Made by a program: the position numbers and the translations under genes
Assembly (NCBI RefSeq): GCF_011046535.1
Contig: NZ_CP049257.1
Location: 2,728,001 to 2,792,000, forward strand
Reading direction: 5' to 3'
From: Nocardioides anomalus
GTDB lineage: Bacteria; Actinomycetota; Actinomycetes; Propionibacteriales; Nocardioidaceae
Length of the DNA stretch: 64,000 bases
Notes under the pieces: generated by a model
What the model was told of the DNA's origin: nothing
The model's input: only the letters and a program-made list of their open reading frames with translations
Database searches by the model: none
Shown here: positions 1 to 8,755 of the stretch, piece by piece
Numbering within the stretch: the first letter of the stretch is position 1
Layout of the letters: each line of letters opens with the position of its first letter

Positions 1-81
1 CGCCGCAAGCTCGAGGACGACCCGGCGCACCCCCGACACCTGCTGACCACCAGCGGGCTGGGCTACACGCTGGAGCCCTAG
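1..81 (+). CDS. C-terminal end of an OmpR/PhoB-type response regulator (5' partial)
   Basis: The first 27 codons are open to a TAG stop at 79-81 and encode RRKLEDDP...LLTTSGLGYTLEP. This is the last helix and wing of a winged-helix DNA-binding domain: compare RRKLGE...LHTVRGVGVRLSAPEG in the intact regulator at 35859-36545. The receiver domain and most of the effector domain lie upstream of the window, so no partner kinase can be named. The TAG stop doubles as the first three bases of a -10 box for the next gene. Confidence 0.8.
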   Translation, partial: RRKLEDDPAHPRHLLTTSGLGYTLEP

Positions 82-84
82 GCT
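79..84 (+). promoter_or_regulatory. -10 box TAGGCT of a predicted leaderless promoter
   Basis: TAGGCT is followed by 7 nt and then the ATG at 92. This spacing puts the transcription start at or next to the start codon. The box overlaps the TAG stop of the upstream response regulator. No clear -35 hexamer is visible. Confidence 0.5.
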
Positions 85-91
85 CGAGCCC

Positions 92-1306
92 ATGGCTGAG
101 CAGCAGTACGACGTCGCCAAGGTCCGCGCCCACTTCCCCGCCCTCGAGAGCGGGCTGGCGTTCTTCGACGGGCCGGGCGGCTCCCAGACCCCGCGGCCGG
201 TGGCCGACGCGATGCACGCGACGATGCTCGGCCCGCTGTCCAACCGCGGCGACCTGACCCTCGCCCAGCAGAACGCCGAGCGCGCGGTCACCGAGGCCCG
301 CGCCGCCCTGGCCGACCTGCTCGACGCGACGCCGGAGGGCGTGGTCTTCGGCCGCAGCTTCACCCAGCTCACCTTCGACCTGAGCCGCACCCTGGCCAAG
401 GGCTGGGGCGCGGGCGACGAGGTCGTGGTCAGCCGGCTCGACCACGACGGCAACGTGCGCCCGTGGGTGATCGCGGCCGAGGCCGCCGGTGCCACCGTGC
501 GCTGGATCGACTTCGACCCCGGGTCCGGCGAGCTCTCGCTGGACTCGCTGGAGGAGGCGCTGTCCGAGCGCACCCGGCTGGTCGCGGTCACCGGCGCCTC
601 CAACCTCATCGGCACCCGGCCCGACCTGCGCGCGGTCGCCGACCGGGTGCACCGCACCGACGCCTGGCTGTACGTCGACGCGGTGCACCTCACCGCCCAC
701 GCCGCGGTCTCGCTGGCCCAGGACGGCATGGACCTGGTCGGCTGCTCGACGTACAAGTTCCTCGGGCCGCACGCCGGCGTCCTGGCCGCGGCGCCGGACC
801 TGCTGGAGCAGCTGCACCCGGACAAGCTCCTGCCGTCGACCGACCGGGTGCCGGAGCGCTTCGAGCTCGGCACGCTGCCCTACGAGCTGATGGCCGGCGC
901 CGGCGCCGCGGTGGAGTTCCTGGCCGGCCTCGCGCCGGGCGCGGCCGGCACCCGCCGCGAGCGGCTGGTCGCCTCTCTGGCCGCGCTGGAGGAGCACGAG
1001 GACCGGCTCCGCACCCGCATCGAGGACGGCCTGCGCGCGCTTCCGGGCGCCACCGTGCACTCCCGCGCCGCCCGTCGTACGCCGACCGTGCTGGTGACCT
1101 TCGCCGACCGTGACCCGCAGGAGGTCTCGCGCCACCTGGCCACCCGCGGCGTCAACGCGCCCGCCGGCAGCTTCTACGCCTACGAGCCGGCCCGGCGCCT
1201 CGGGCTCGGCGAGGCCGGCGGCCTGCGGGTCGGCCTCGCGCCGTACTCCGACGACTCCGACGTCGACCGCCTCCTCGAGGCGCTGGGCGAGCTCTTCCCG
1301 GGCTGA
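92..1306 (+). CDS. Aminotransferase class V / cysteine desulfurase-like PLP enzyme
   Basis: A 404-residue fold-type I PLP enzyme of the SufS/CsdA and selenocysteine-lyase group. Visible are an N-terminal substrate-loop region (FFDGPGGSQTP), the aspartate loop YVDAVHLTAHA, and the Schiff-base lysine at about residue 222 in GCSTYKFLGPHAG. The C-terminal small domain ends in VGLAPYSDDSDVDRLL. Family members remove sulfur or selenium from cysteine or selenocysteine, or act on other amino acids. No sufBCD or iscU genes are nearby, so a role in Fe-S assembly is not supported by context and the substrate is open. The ATG at 92 follows a -10 box by 7 nt and has no Shine-Dalgarno sequence, consistent with a leaderless message. 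Confidence 0.8.
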   Translation: MAEQQYDVAKVRAHFPALESGLAFFDGPGGSQTPRPVADAMHATMLGPLSNRGDLTLAQQNAERAVTEARAALADLLDATPEGVVFGRSFTQLTFDLSRTLAKGWGAGDEVVVSRLDHDGNVRPWVIAAEAAGATVRWIDFDPGSGELSLDSLEEALSERTRLVAVTGASNLIGTRPDLRAVADRVHRTDAWLYVDAVHLTAHAAVSLAQDGMDLVGCSTYKFLGPHAGVLAAAPDLLEQLHPDKLLPSTDRVPERFELGTLPYELMAGAGAAVEFLAGLAPGAAGTRRERLVASLAALEEHEDRLRTRIEDGLRALPGATVHSRAARRTPTVLVTFADRDPQEVSRHLATRGVNAPAGSFYAYEPARRLGLGEAGGLRVGLAPYSDDSDVDRLLEALGELFPG

Positions 1307-1313
1307 CCCGGAC

Positions 1314-1339
1314 GCGGGCAGGCAAGCCTGCGTGCCCGC
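1314..1339 (+). terminator. Possible hairpin terminator
   Basis: GCGGGCA (1314-1320) pairs with TGCCCGC (1333-1339), and GGC/GCC in the loop can extend the stem. It lies just after the stop of the PLP enzyme and before the promoter of the ABC operon. There is no T tract, which is common for actinobacterial hairpins. Confidence 0.35.
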
Positions 1340-1391
1340 TCCGTTCGCCCGCTGTTCGCCCGCGCGGGGCGCGACGGCCATCCGTCGTCCC

Positions 1392-1397
1392 TAGCGT
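1392..1397 (+). promoter_or_regulatory. -10 box TAGCGT upstream of the ABC exporter operon
   Basis: TAGCGT lies 47 nt before the ATG at 1445, leaving a leader of about 40 nt. A purine-rich ribosome-binding segment (GGATGGAGG) precedes the start codon. No TTGACA-like -35 is evident. Confidence 0.35.
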
Positions 1398-1444
1398 CGA
1401 CGGACGGAGGGGCCGTCTCGGGTGCCCTTCCGGATGGAGGCGTC

Positions 1445-2356
1445 ATGTCCTCGACCGCCGTCCGGGCGCGCGGTCTGACCAAGACCTTCGGCGACGTGGT
1501 CGCCCTCGACGCGGTCGACCTCGACGTGCCCGCCGGGCAGGTCCACGGGCTCGTCGGTCCCAACGGGGCCGGCAAGACCACGCTGCTCGGCCTGCTGCTG
1601 GGGCTGGCCACGCCGGACCGCGGCACGTTGGAGCTGCTCGGCGGCGGCCCGGCCGCCGAGGGCGTGGCCGGGTTCGTCGACGGCCCCGGGCTCTACCCCA
1701 CCCTCACCGCGCGCCAGAACCTCGCCGCACTCGCCCGCCTCCGCGGTGAGAGCACCGACGTCGACGCCCTGCTCGACCGCGTCGGCCTGCTGGACGTGGC
1801 CGGCGACCCGGTGCGCGGCTTCTCCCTCGGCATGCGCCAGCGGCTCGGGCTGGCCGCCGCCCTGCTCGGCGACCCCCGGCTGCTCGTCCTCGACGAGCCG
1901 GCCAACGGCCTCGACCCCGCCGGCAAGCGGCAGGTGCACCGGGTCCTCACCGACCTGGCCGACGCCGGCGCCACCATCGTGCTCTCCAGCCACCGCATGG
2001 ACGACCTGGCCGCGCTGTGCGACGAGGTCACCCTGCTGGCCACCGGACGGGTCGTCTTCTCGGGACCGGTGGCCAAGCTGGCCGCGGAGAGCAGCGACCT
2101 GGACTACCGCCTGCGCACGGCAGACCCGGCCACGGCCCGCCGGATCGCCACGGACGTGCCCGGTCTCGGCCTCGTCCCCCAGCGCAGCGTGGACACCGAG
2201 GAGCTGGTGGTCCGCGGCCCGGAGCAGGCCCTGGACGAGCTGGTGCGCCGCCTGGCCGCGGCCGGCGTACCGCTGCGTGAGCTCGGCCCCGTCGTCGCGC
2301 CGCTCGAGGCGGCGTTCCTCGCCCTGACCGGCGCCGAGCACGAGGAGCGCCGGTGA
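1445..2356 (+). CDS. ABC transporter ATP-binding protein (ABC-2 exporter type)
   Basis: A 303-residue single nucleotide-binding domain. It has Walker A GPNGAGKTT (lysine about residue 44), a Q loop region, the signature FSLGMRQR, Walker B LLVLDEPANGLDP and the H-loop ATIVLSSHRMDDL. A C-terminal extension of about 80 residues is typical of drug- and lipid-exporting ABC-2 ATPases such as DrrA, CcmA and BcrA. Its stop overlaps the GTG of the permease by 4 bp, so the two are translationally coupled and should form one exporter. The substrate cannot be read from the sequence. The large surface protein encoded 22 bp after the permease may share the transcript. Confidence 0.9.
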   Translation: MSSTAVRARGLTKTFGDVVALDAVDLDVPAGQVHGLVGPNGAGKTTLLGLLLGLATPDRGTLELLGGGPAAEGVAGFVDGPGLYPTLTARQNLAALARLRGESTDVDALLDRVGLLDVAGDPVRGFSLGMRQRLGLAAALLGDPRLLVLDEPANGLDPAGKRQVHRVLTDLADAGATIVLSSHRMDDLAALCDEVTLLATGRVVFSGPVAKLAAESSDLDYRLRTADPATARRIATDVPGLGLVPQRSVDTEELVVRGPEQALDELVRRLAAAGVPLRELGPVVAPLEAAFLALTGAEHEERR

Positions 2357-3717
2357 CCACGACCCTCCAGCCGTCCGCCACCGCGACCGTCACGATCCGC
2401 CCGGTCACGCTGCGCCGCGCGTACCGCTTCGAGCTGGTCAAGCTGCTCTCGCAGTGGCGGGTCCGGCTGATCGTCCTGGCCTGCCTGGTCGCCCCGGCCG
2501 GCTACACCGCGATCGTGAGCCGGCAGAGCTCGCTGCCCACCGACGCGGTCTACGGCCGGTGGATGGGCCAGTCCGGCTGGGCCGGGTCGTTGGTGGTCCT
2601 GGTCTTCCTGGGCACGATCCTGCTGCCCCTGCTCACCTCGCTCGTCGCCGGCGACGTCTTCGCGGTCGAGGACCGCCTCGGCACCTGGCGGCACCTGCTG
2701 GTCACGGTCCGCTCCAAGCGCGTGGTCTTCGCGGCCAAGGCGCTGGCCGCGCTCACGGTGACCCTGGCCCTGCTCGTCGCCCTGGTCGTCTCCGCGACCG
2801 CGGGTGCCCTGGCCTCGGTCGGCCACCACCCGCTGCCCGGGCTGGACGGCCACCTCATGTCGTCCGGCGAGCTGGCCGGCACGGTCGCGCTCTCCTGGCT
2901 GACCCTGCTCGCGCCCACGCTCGCCTTCTCCGCCGTCGGCCTGCTCGGCTCGGTCGCCCTCGGGCGCTCACCGCTGGGGCTGCTCACCCCCGTGGCCTTC
3001 GCCCTCGCCCTCGAGGGCGTCGCACTGCTCCCGGTCCCGGTCCCCCTGCGCGAGGCCCTGCCGATGACGGCGTTCGTCTCCTACCGCGGCCTGCTCACCG
3101 AGCCGCGCCAGCTGGACCTGGTCTGGGTCGGCCTCGCGGTCAGCCTGACCTGGGCCGTGGTGGCGACGGCGCTGGCCTACCGGCTGTTCGTGCGCCGCGA
3201 CTTCACCGACCTGGCCCACGACGGGTCCGGGCGCCGCCTGTTCGTCGGCGGCCTCGTCCCCCTGGCCGCGCTCGTCGCCGCGACCACGGGGGTCGTGGCC
3301 GCGGCCGGCGGCGTGACCGGCACCGGCGTCGAGCGTGCCCAGCTCGAGCGGGAGCTGGCCACCTCGTTCTCCCACCTCTACGTGCTGCAGACCGACGAGC
3401 TGAACCGCCCCGCGGTGAAGGAGGGCGACCTGCGCACCACCGCGTCCTGCGACAAGGGCGGCGAGCGCGTCGCGGACTCCGGGCCCGGCGCGGACTGGCG
3501 CTGCACCGTCACCTGGACGCTGCCCGGGGCCACCGCCACCGGCACCGCGATCTACCAGCTCGACGTGGCCGCGGACGGCCGGTACGTCGCCGACGGCGAC
3601 GGCCCCAAGGAGGTCAACGGGTTCTTCCAGGTGCGCACCCCCAGCGGCGACGCCCCGAACCCGTTGTGGCAGTTCGACGGCTTCGTCGACCTGCTGGACG
3701 ACGACCACGACAACTGA
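2353..3717 (+). CDS. ABC transporter permease with extracytoplasmic C-terminal domain
   Basis: A 454-residue ABC-2-type permease. Hydrophobic segments cluster at about residues 35-55, 75-100, 130-160, 175-200, 205-230 and 250-270, with a further one near 295-320 (LFVGGLVPLAALVAATTGVV). After this last segment come about 130 polar residues containing two cysteines (TTASCDKGG, DWRCTVTW) that could form a disulfide outside the membrane. This extra domain is unusual for a plain ABC-2 permease and may bind a substrate or partner. The GTG start overlaps the stop of the ATPase gene (GTGA), giving strong coupling. The substrate is unknown. Confidence 0.85.
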   Translation: MTTTLQPSATATVTIRPVTLRRAYRFELVKLLSQWRVRLIVLACLVAPAGYTAIVSRQSSLPTDAVYGRWMGQSGWAGSLVVLVFLGTILLPLLTSLVAGDVFAVEDRLGTWRHLLVTVRSKRVVFAAKALAALTVTLALLVALVVSATAGALASVGHHPLPGLDGHLMSSGELAGTVALSWLTLLAPTLAFSAVGLLGSVALGRSPLGLLTPVAFALALEGVALLPVPVPLREALPMTAFVSYRGLLTEPRQLDLVWVGLAVSLTWAVVATALAYRLFVRRDFTDLAHDGSGRRLFVGGLVPLAALVAATTGVVAAAGGVTGTGVERAQLERELATSFSHLYVLQTDELNRPAVKEGDLRTTASCDKGGERVADSGPGADWRCTVTWTLPGATATGTAIYQLDVAADGRYVADGDGPKEVNGFFQVRTPSGDAPNPLWQFDGFVDLLDDDHDN

Positions 3718-3738
3718 ACACCCCCCGAAAGGAACTCG

Positions 3739-6507
3739 ATGAAGGTCACGCGCAACCGCGTGGTGCGGCCCGCACGCCGGCGCCTGCCACGCACGGCGCT
3801 CGCGGTGCTCGTCGGCGGGCTCACGCTCGCCGTCACCGGCACCGTCGCCTACGGAACCACGCTCGGCTTCGGCCAGCACCAGGTCGGCACGGAGTACCCC
3901 GACGGCCTGCAGATCTCCTCCAACCAGGTGCTGCGGCCGCTCGGCGACCGGCTCAGCACGCCGTACGGCAAGTTCATGGGCTCGACCGTGAGCCCGGACG
4001 GCCGCTACCTCGCCGCCACCGCCAACGACCGCTCGGTCTCGCTGCAGATCTTCGACCTGCAGAGCTACCGGCTGCTGTGGCGCGGCGGCACGGCGACCGG
4101 CGTGGACCAGAAGCTCACCGACAACACCGTCGGCCAGGAGGGACCGCTCTACTCCCCCGACGGCACGGTGCTGTGGATGCCCAACGCCACCGGGCTGACC
4201 CGCTTCCCGATCGGCCCGGACGGCAAGCCCGGCGTCGGCACCAAGATCACCCTGCCGACCGTCGACGGCAAGCAGCCGCTCACCGCCGGGATGACCTACT
4301 CCCCCGACGGCAGCACCCTGTACGCCGCCCTCAACGGCCAGAACACCGTGGTGGCCCTCGACCCCGCGACCGGCGCCGCCCAGGGCACGTGGCCGGTCGG
4401 CAACGCCCCGCGCCAGGTGGCGTTCGCCGGCGACACGCTCTACGTCAGCGACGAGGGCGGCCGCCCGGCCGGCGGCGGGGACCAGACCCAGGACTCCTAC
4501 GGCACGGCGATCGTGGCCGACCCGGTCCGCGGCACGTCGACGACCGGCACCCTCAGCGTCATCGACACCACCGACCCGGCGGCGCCCGTCGGCACCATCC
4601 CCGTCGGGCTGCACCCGACCGACCTGCTCGTGGCCGACGACGTGCTGTACGTCGCCAACACCTTCGACGACACCGTCTCGGTCGTGGACACCACCACGGG
4701 CACCGTCAAGCAGACCATCAACACCCAGCCCTGGCAGGGCTCACAGGTGGGCTACGCCCCCGACGCGCTCGCGGTGGTCGACGGCCGGCTGCTGGTGAGC
4801 CTCGGGCGCGCCAACGCGATCGCGGTCTACCGGGTCGGCCAGGACGCCCTCGACCCGGTCAGCTACGTCGGCCTGGTGCCGACCGACTACTACCCCGAGG
4901 ACGTCTTCCCGGTCGGCGGTCAGGTGGTCGTGGCCAACCGGCGCGGCGTCGACGCCCGCGGCCCGCTGCTGACCTTCAACGAGGGCTACGGCACCACGCC
5001 GGCGACCGGCCGCGGCACGCACGGCACCACCGCGTCGCTGACCCGGTTCACCCTGCCCAGCGACACCGACATCCGGCGGCAGTGGACGACCACCGTCTAC
5101 CGGCAGAACGGGTGGGGCCAGGGCGACAGCGACGTCAAGCACGCGCGCGGCAAGAAGGCCAAGGCGGTGCCGGTGCCCAAGAAGATCGGCGACCCGTCGA
5201 CGATCAAGCACGTCTTTATGCTGGTCAAGGAGAACCGCACCTACGACCAGATCCACGGCGACATGACCGAGGGCAACGGCGACGCGAGCCTCGCGCAGTT
5301 CGGCGAGACCGTCACGCCCAACACCCACGCCCTCGCCCGGGAGTTCGGCCTCTACGACAACACCTACGACGTGGGGACCAACTCCGCCGAGGGTCACAAC
5401 TGGCTGATGCAGGGCGACGACCCGGAGTACACCGAGTCCAGCGCCGGTGAGTACACGCGCAGCTACGACACCGAGGAGGACGTCCTCGGCCACCAGCGCT
5501 CGGGCTTCCTGTGGACCGCCGTCCAGGCCGCGGGCAACAGCGCGCGCAACTACGGCGAGTTCATCTACACCGAGGGCAAGCCGGCCGGGACCTGGCAGCA
5601 GTACTACTGCGCCAGCCGCTCGGTCGACCAGGGCGGCGACCCGGCACAGCTGTCCAGCCAGGCGCTGCGCGGCAACTACGGCTCGGTGATCCCGTCGCTG
5701 GACGCCATCACCTACCGCCAGTCCCCGCCGTTCGACCTCTCGATCCCCGACCTCTACCGCTACCAGGTGTGGAAGCAGGACTTCCTCGAGCGGGGACCGG
5801 CGGACTTCCAGATGATGTGGCTCTCCGACGACCACACCGGCGGCCCGGTCTCCGCGCGCGCCGAGGTGGCCGGCAGCGACCTCGCGGTCGGCAAGATCGT
5901 GGACACCATCAGCCACAGCCGGTGGTGGAAGAACTCCGCGATCTTCGTGGTCGAGGACGACAGCCAGAACGGCGCGGACCACGTCGACGGGCACCGCGCG
6001 CCGGTGCAGGTCATCAGCCCGTGGGCGGTGCACGGGAAGACGGTGTCGCGCTACTACTCGCAGATCAACATGGTGCGCACCATCGAGCAGATCCTCGGTG
6101 CCGAGCCGCTCAACCAGAAGGTCGCGGCGGCGACGCCGATGTTCGACGCCTTCAGGAAGAAGCCGGACTACACGGCCTACGACGCCAAGCCCAACCGGGT
6201 GCCGCTGACCGAGAACATCGCGACGCCCCCGGCCTGCGGTCTCGACGCCCCGACCGGGGCGCGGGCGGTCCAGGCGGCGCCCACGCCGACGCCGTACGTC
6301 TCTTACGCCACGGCGTGGCAGGAGTGGGCGGCCAAGCAGCACCTGACCGGACCGAAGGCGCAGCCGGACTACGCGAACCCGGAGCTGATGAACCGGTTCA
6401 CGTGGTACGACGCGCACCACTGGGAGCTGCCCTACCCGGGCGACGAGGAGATCTACCTGCCCGACGAGGTCCCCGGCGCCGCGCTGCCGGGCTCCGAGGT
6501 GGAGTAG
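3739..6507 (+). CDS. Secreted or anchored beta-propeller plus phosphoesterase (acid phosphatase/phospholipase C-like) protein
   Basis: A 922-residue protein. An N-terminal basic stretch and one hydrophobic segment (about residues 14-35) look like a signal anchor. Residues of roughly 60-450 are YncE-like beta-propeller repeats (TVSPDGRYLAAT, YSPDGTVLWMP, DTTDPAAPVGTIPVG, DTTTGTVKQTIN). From about residue 490 comes the phosphoesterase domain of the alkaline-phosphatase-like superfamily: MLVKENRTYDQIHGDM, GTNSAEGHNWLMQGDDPEY and VEDDSQNGADHVDGHRAP carry the likely metal and substrate ligands. The catalytic side probably acts outside the membrane on a phosphoester or phospholipid. It follows the ABC exporter by 22 bp, suggesting one operon. 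A strong hairpin follows its stop. Confidence 0.85.
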   Translation: MKVTRNRVVRPARRRLPRTALAVLVGGLTLAVTGTVAYGTTLGFGQHQVGTEYPDGLQISSNQVLRPLGDRLSTPYGKFMGSTVSPDGRYLAATANDRSVSLQIFDLQSYRLLWRGGTATGVDQKLTDNTVGQEGPLYSPDGTVLWMPNATGLTRFPIGPDGKPGVGTKITLPTVDGKQPLTAGMTYSPDGSTLYAALNGQNTVVALDPATGAAQGTWPVGNAPRQVAFAGDTLYVSDEGGRPAGGGDQTQDSYGTAIVADPVRGTSTTGTLSVIDTTDPAAPVGTIPVGLHPTDLLVADDVLYVANTFDDTVSVVDTTTGTVKQTINTQPWQGSQVGYAPDALAVVDGRLLVSLGRANAIAVYRVGQDALDPVSYVGLVPTDYYPEDVFPVGGQVVVANRRGVDARGPLLTFNEGYGTTPATGRGTHGTTASLTRFTLPSDTDIRRQWTTTVYRQNGWGQGDSDVKHARGKKAKAVPVPKKIGDPSTIKHVFMLVKENRTYDQIHGDMTEGNGDASLAQFGETVTPNTHALAREFGLYDNTYDVGTNSAEGHNWLMQGDDPEYTESSAGEYTRSYDTEEDVLGHQRSGFLWTAVQAAGNSARNYGEFIYTEGKPAGTWQQYYCASRSVDQGGDPAQLSSQALRGNYGSVIPSLDAITYRQSPPFDLSIPDLYRYQVWKQDFLERGPADFQMMWLSDDHTGGPVSARAEVAGSDLAVGKIVDTISHSRWWKNSAIFVVEDDSQNGADHVDGHRAPVQVISPWAVHGKTVSRYYSQINMVRTIEQILGAEPLNQKVAAATPMFDAFRKKPDYTAYDAKPNRVPLTENIATPPACGLDAPTGARAVQAAPTPTPYVSYATAWQEWAAKQHLTGPKAQPDYANPELMNRFTWYDAHHWELPYPGDEEIYLPDEVPGAALPGSEVE

Positions 6508-6524
6508 TCCTCCGCTCGCCAGCA

Positions 6525-6564
6525 CGACGGCCCCTCTCCGGGCAGATCCGGAGGGGGGCCGTCG
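6525..6564 (+). terminator. Strong intrinsic hairpin
   Basis: A 17-bp stem with a 6-nt loop: arm 6525-6541 (starting CGACGGCCCC) pairs with 6548-6564 (ending GGGGCCGTCG) with a single G-U wobble. It sits 17 bp after the phosphoesterase stop. No T tract follows. Confidence 0.75.
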
Positions 6565-6865
6565 CGTGTGCGTCGCCGCATGGGGCGGCGACGCGCCTGG
6601 TGAGTCCGCCTCGCCACACGACGGGCGGCGGCAGGGGTCTGCCGTCGTCCGGCGCGCTCCCTCCCCAGGGGGCTCCGCGTCCTCGCTCGCAGAACGTAGA
6701 CGGGTGCGGGAAGCGCTGCCAAGGACCAGCCCGGCGAACCACCCGGACGGGCCACGACGGCATGACCCGGGCGCGCCCGGCGCACTGGTGGCCTCCACCC
6801 GAACGCACCAGCCCGCCGCCCCGGACGGCCCGCCCGGCGCGGGCGGCGCTGTCGGCCCGGGATGG

Positions 6866-6871
6866 CAGGCT
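6866..6871 (+). promoter_or_regulatory. -10 box CAGGCT, predicted leaderless start
   Basis: CAGGCT followed by 6 nt and the ATG at 6878. It supports that ATG over the longer open frame upstream. Confidence 0.4.
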
Positions 6872-6877
6872 CGGACC

Positions 6878-7621
6878 ATGGTCACCACCGGCGTCGTCTT
6901 CCGTCCCGAGCAGCCACCCGAGGAGCTCCGGGCCGCGGTCGAGCGCGCCGAGGCCGCCGGCGTGGGCGAGCTGTGGTTCTGGGAGGACTGCTTCCGCAAC
7001 GGCGGGCTCACCGCGGCCACCAGCGCGCTGGCCTGGTCCGAGCGGCTGCACGTGGGCATCGGGCTGCTCCCCGTGCCGCTGCGCAACCCGGCGCTGGCCG
7101 CGATGGAGATCGCCACCCTCGCCCGGATGTTCCCCGGTCGGCTGACCGTCACCGTGGGCCACGGCGTGCTCGACTGGATGCGCCAGGTCGGCGCCGGGGT
7201 GGACTCGCCGATGACCCTGCTGCGCGAGCACACCACCGCGGTCCGCGACCTGCTGCGCGGAGAGACGGTCACCGTCTCGGGCCGCTACGTCTCCCTCGAC
7301 GCCGTGGCCCTGGACTGGCCGCCCGCCGAGCCGCCGCGGCTGCTGGTCGGCGCCCGCGGCCCCAAGACCATCGAGCTGGCCGCCGAGGTCGCCGACGGGG
7401 TGCTGCTCGACACCGTGACCGACCCCGACGTCGTACGCCGCGCGCGCGAGCTGGTCGGCGACGCGCAGGTCTACGCCTTCGCCCCGCTGGCCCCGGACTC
7501 GTCCGCCGAGCAGATCTCGGCGCGCGTCGGGGAGCTGGCCGGCGCCGGCGCCGACGCGGTCATCGTGCACGGGACCGACCAGGCGCCGGGAATGCCCGAG
7601 GACCTCTCCGTGTTCGAGTAG
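6878..7621 (+). CDS. LLM-class (luciferase-like) flavin-dependent oxidoreductase
   Basis: A 247-residue TIM-barrel monooxygenase or oxidoreductase of the bacterial luciferase superfamily, which includes F420- and FMN-dependent members. Visible features are ELWFWEDCFRNGGL near the N terminus, the LHVGIGLLPVPLRNPALAAMEIATLARMFPGR segment (residues about 60-90) and the phosphate-binding RLLVGARGPKTIELAAEVADGVLLD region. At 247 residues it is shorter than the usual 290-350, but the barrel appears complete. The ATG is chosen because it follows a -10 box by 6 nt and starts the family-like sequence. It probably works near the LLM and FMN reductase pair that follows. Substrate and cofactor are unknown. 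Confidence 0.8.
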   Translation: MVTTGVVFRPEQPPEELRAAVERAEAAGVGELWFWEDCFRNGGLTAATSALAWSERLHVGIGLLPVPLRNPALAAMEIATLARMFPGRLTVTVGHGVLDWMRQVGAGVDSPMTLLREHTTAVRDLLRGETVTVSGRYVSLDAVALDWPPAEPPRLLVGARGPKTIELAAEVADGVLLDTVTDPDVVRRARELVGDAQVYAFAPLAPDSSAEQISARVGELAGAGADAVIVHGTDQAPGMPEDLSVFE

Positions 7622-7638
7622 TTGCATCTTGCACTACT
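7620..7638. promoter_or_regulatory. AT-rich imperfect inverted repeat, candidate operator
   Basis: AGTTGCA-TCT-TGCACTACT: two TGCA cores separated by 3 nt, with AGT/ACT outer ends, in an unusually AT-rich spot between two LLM genes. It overlaps the stop of the first and lies 17 nt before the ATG of the second. MarR-type operators often look like this, but no such regulator is adjacent. Confidence 0.3.
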
Positions 7639-7654
7639 TTCCGAGGAGCCAGCC

Positions 7655-8755
7655 ATGCAGTTCGGGATCTTCACCGTCGGCGACGTCACCACCGACCCGA
7701 CCACGGGTCGCACGCCGAGCGAGTTCGAGCGGATCAAGGCCACGGTCGCGATCGCCAAGAAGGCCGAGGAGGTCGGGCTGGACGTGTTCGCCACCGGCGA
7801 GCACCACAACCCGCCGTTCATCGCCTCCAACCCCACCGCGACGCTGGCCTACATCGGTGCGCAGACCGAGCGGCTGCTGCTCAGCACCTCGACCACGCTG
7901 ATCACGACCACCGACCCGGTGCTCATCGCCGAGGACTACGCCAAGGTCCAGCACCTCGTCGACGGCCGCCTCGACCTGATGATGGGCCGCGGCAACACCG
8001 GCCCGGTCTACCCGTGGTTCGGCAAGGACATCCGCGACGGCATCTCGCTGGCCGTCGAGAACTACGCCCTGCTGCACCGCCTCTGGCGCGAGGACGTCGT
8101 GGACTGGGAGGGCAAGCACCGCACGCCGCTCCAGGGCTACACCGCCACCCCGCGCCCGCTCGACGGCGTCCCGCCCTTCGTGTGGCACGGCTCGATCCGC
8201 TCGCCCGAGATCGCCGAGCAAGCCGCCTACTACGGCGACGGCTTCTTCGCCAACCACATCTTCTGGCCGCCGTCGCACACCGCGCGGATGGTCGACCTCT
8301 ACCGCCGCCGCTTCGAGCACTACGGACACGGCACCGCCGACCAGGCCATCGTCGGCCTCGGCGGACAGGTCTTCATGCGCAAGAACAGCCAGGACGCCGT
8401 CCGCGAGTTCCGCCCCTACTTCGACAACGCTCCGGTCTACGGCCACGGCCCGTCGCTCGAGGACTTCACCAGCCAGACCCCGCTGACCGTCGGCTCACCG
8501 CAGGAGGTCATCGAGCGCACCCTCGGCTTCCGCGAGTACGCCGGCGACTACCAGCGCCAGCTGTTCCTCGTCGACCACGCCGGGCTGCCCCTCACGACCG
8601 TGCTCGAGCAGCTCGACCTGCTCGGCGAGGAGGTCGTGCCGGCGCTGCGCAAGGAGTTCGAGGCGCTGCGTCCCGCGCACGTGCCGTCCGACCCGCCCGT
8701 CCACCCGGCCGTCGGTGGCGCACCGGTCCACGAGGAGCAGGAGGTCGTGGCGTGA
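7655..8755 (+). CDS. FMN-dependent luciferase-like monooxygenase (CE1758-like family)
   Basis: A 366-residue luciferase-like monooxygenase. It starts MQFGIFTVGDVTTDP and contains VFATGEHHNPPF, STSTTLITTTDPVLIAEDYAKVQHL, GRLDLMMGRGNTGPVYPWFG and the C-terminal phosphate-binding region. The length is normal for the family. Its stop overlaps the GTG of an FMN reductase gene by 4 bp. In corynebacteria an LLM protein of this type is paired with an FMN reductase (families CE1758 and CE1759), and the same pair appears here. The likely reaction is oxygenation of an unknown substrate with reduced FMN from the partner. The ATG has GAGGAGCC upstream as a ribosome-binding site. Confidence 0.85.
   Translation: MQFGIFTVGDVTTDPTTGRTPSEFERIKATVAIAKKAEEVGLDVFATGEHHNPPFIASNPTATLAYIGAQTERLLLSTSTTLITTTDPVLIAEDYAKVQHLVDGRLDLMMGRGNTGPVYPWFGKDIRDGISLAVENYALLHRLWREDVVDWEGKHRTPLQGYTATPRPLDGVPPFVWHGSIRSPEIAEQAAYYGDGFFANHIFWPPSHTARMVDLYRRRFEHYGHGTADQAIVGLGGQVFMRKNSQDAVREFRPYFDNAPVYGHGPSLEDFTSQTPLTVGSPQEVIERTLGFREYAGDYQRQLFLVDHAGLPLTTVLEQLDLLGEEVVPALRKEFEALRPAHVPSDPPVHPAVGGAPVHEEQEVVA

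Larger units (their letters stand above)
6508..6877. other. 370-bp intergenic region
   Basis: It holds the terminator at 6525-6564 and, at its right end, the CAGGCT -10 box of the next gene. Between about 6565 and 6865 I see no convincing gene. The reading frame of the downstream monooxygenase stays open upstream to 6566, but that extension is low-complexity Arg/Pro/Gly sequence with no family resemblance. Confidence 0.5.

Noticed and set aside
2454..5450. 998-codon open frame over the ABC permease and phosphoesterase genes
   Set aside because: Low-complexity Arg/Pro/Gly/Ala translation in another frame of two well-supported genes.
6566..6877. Longer N terminus for the LLM oxidoreductase
   Set aside because: No family similarity before the ATG at 6878, which also has a -10 box at leaderless distance.
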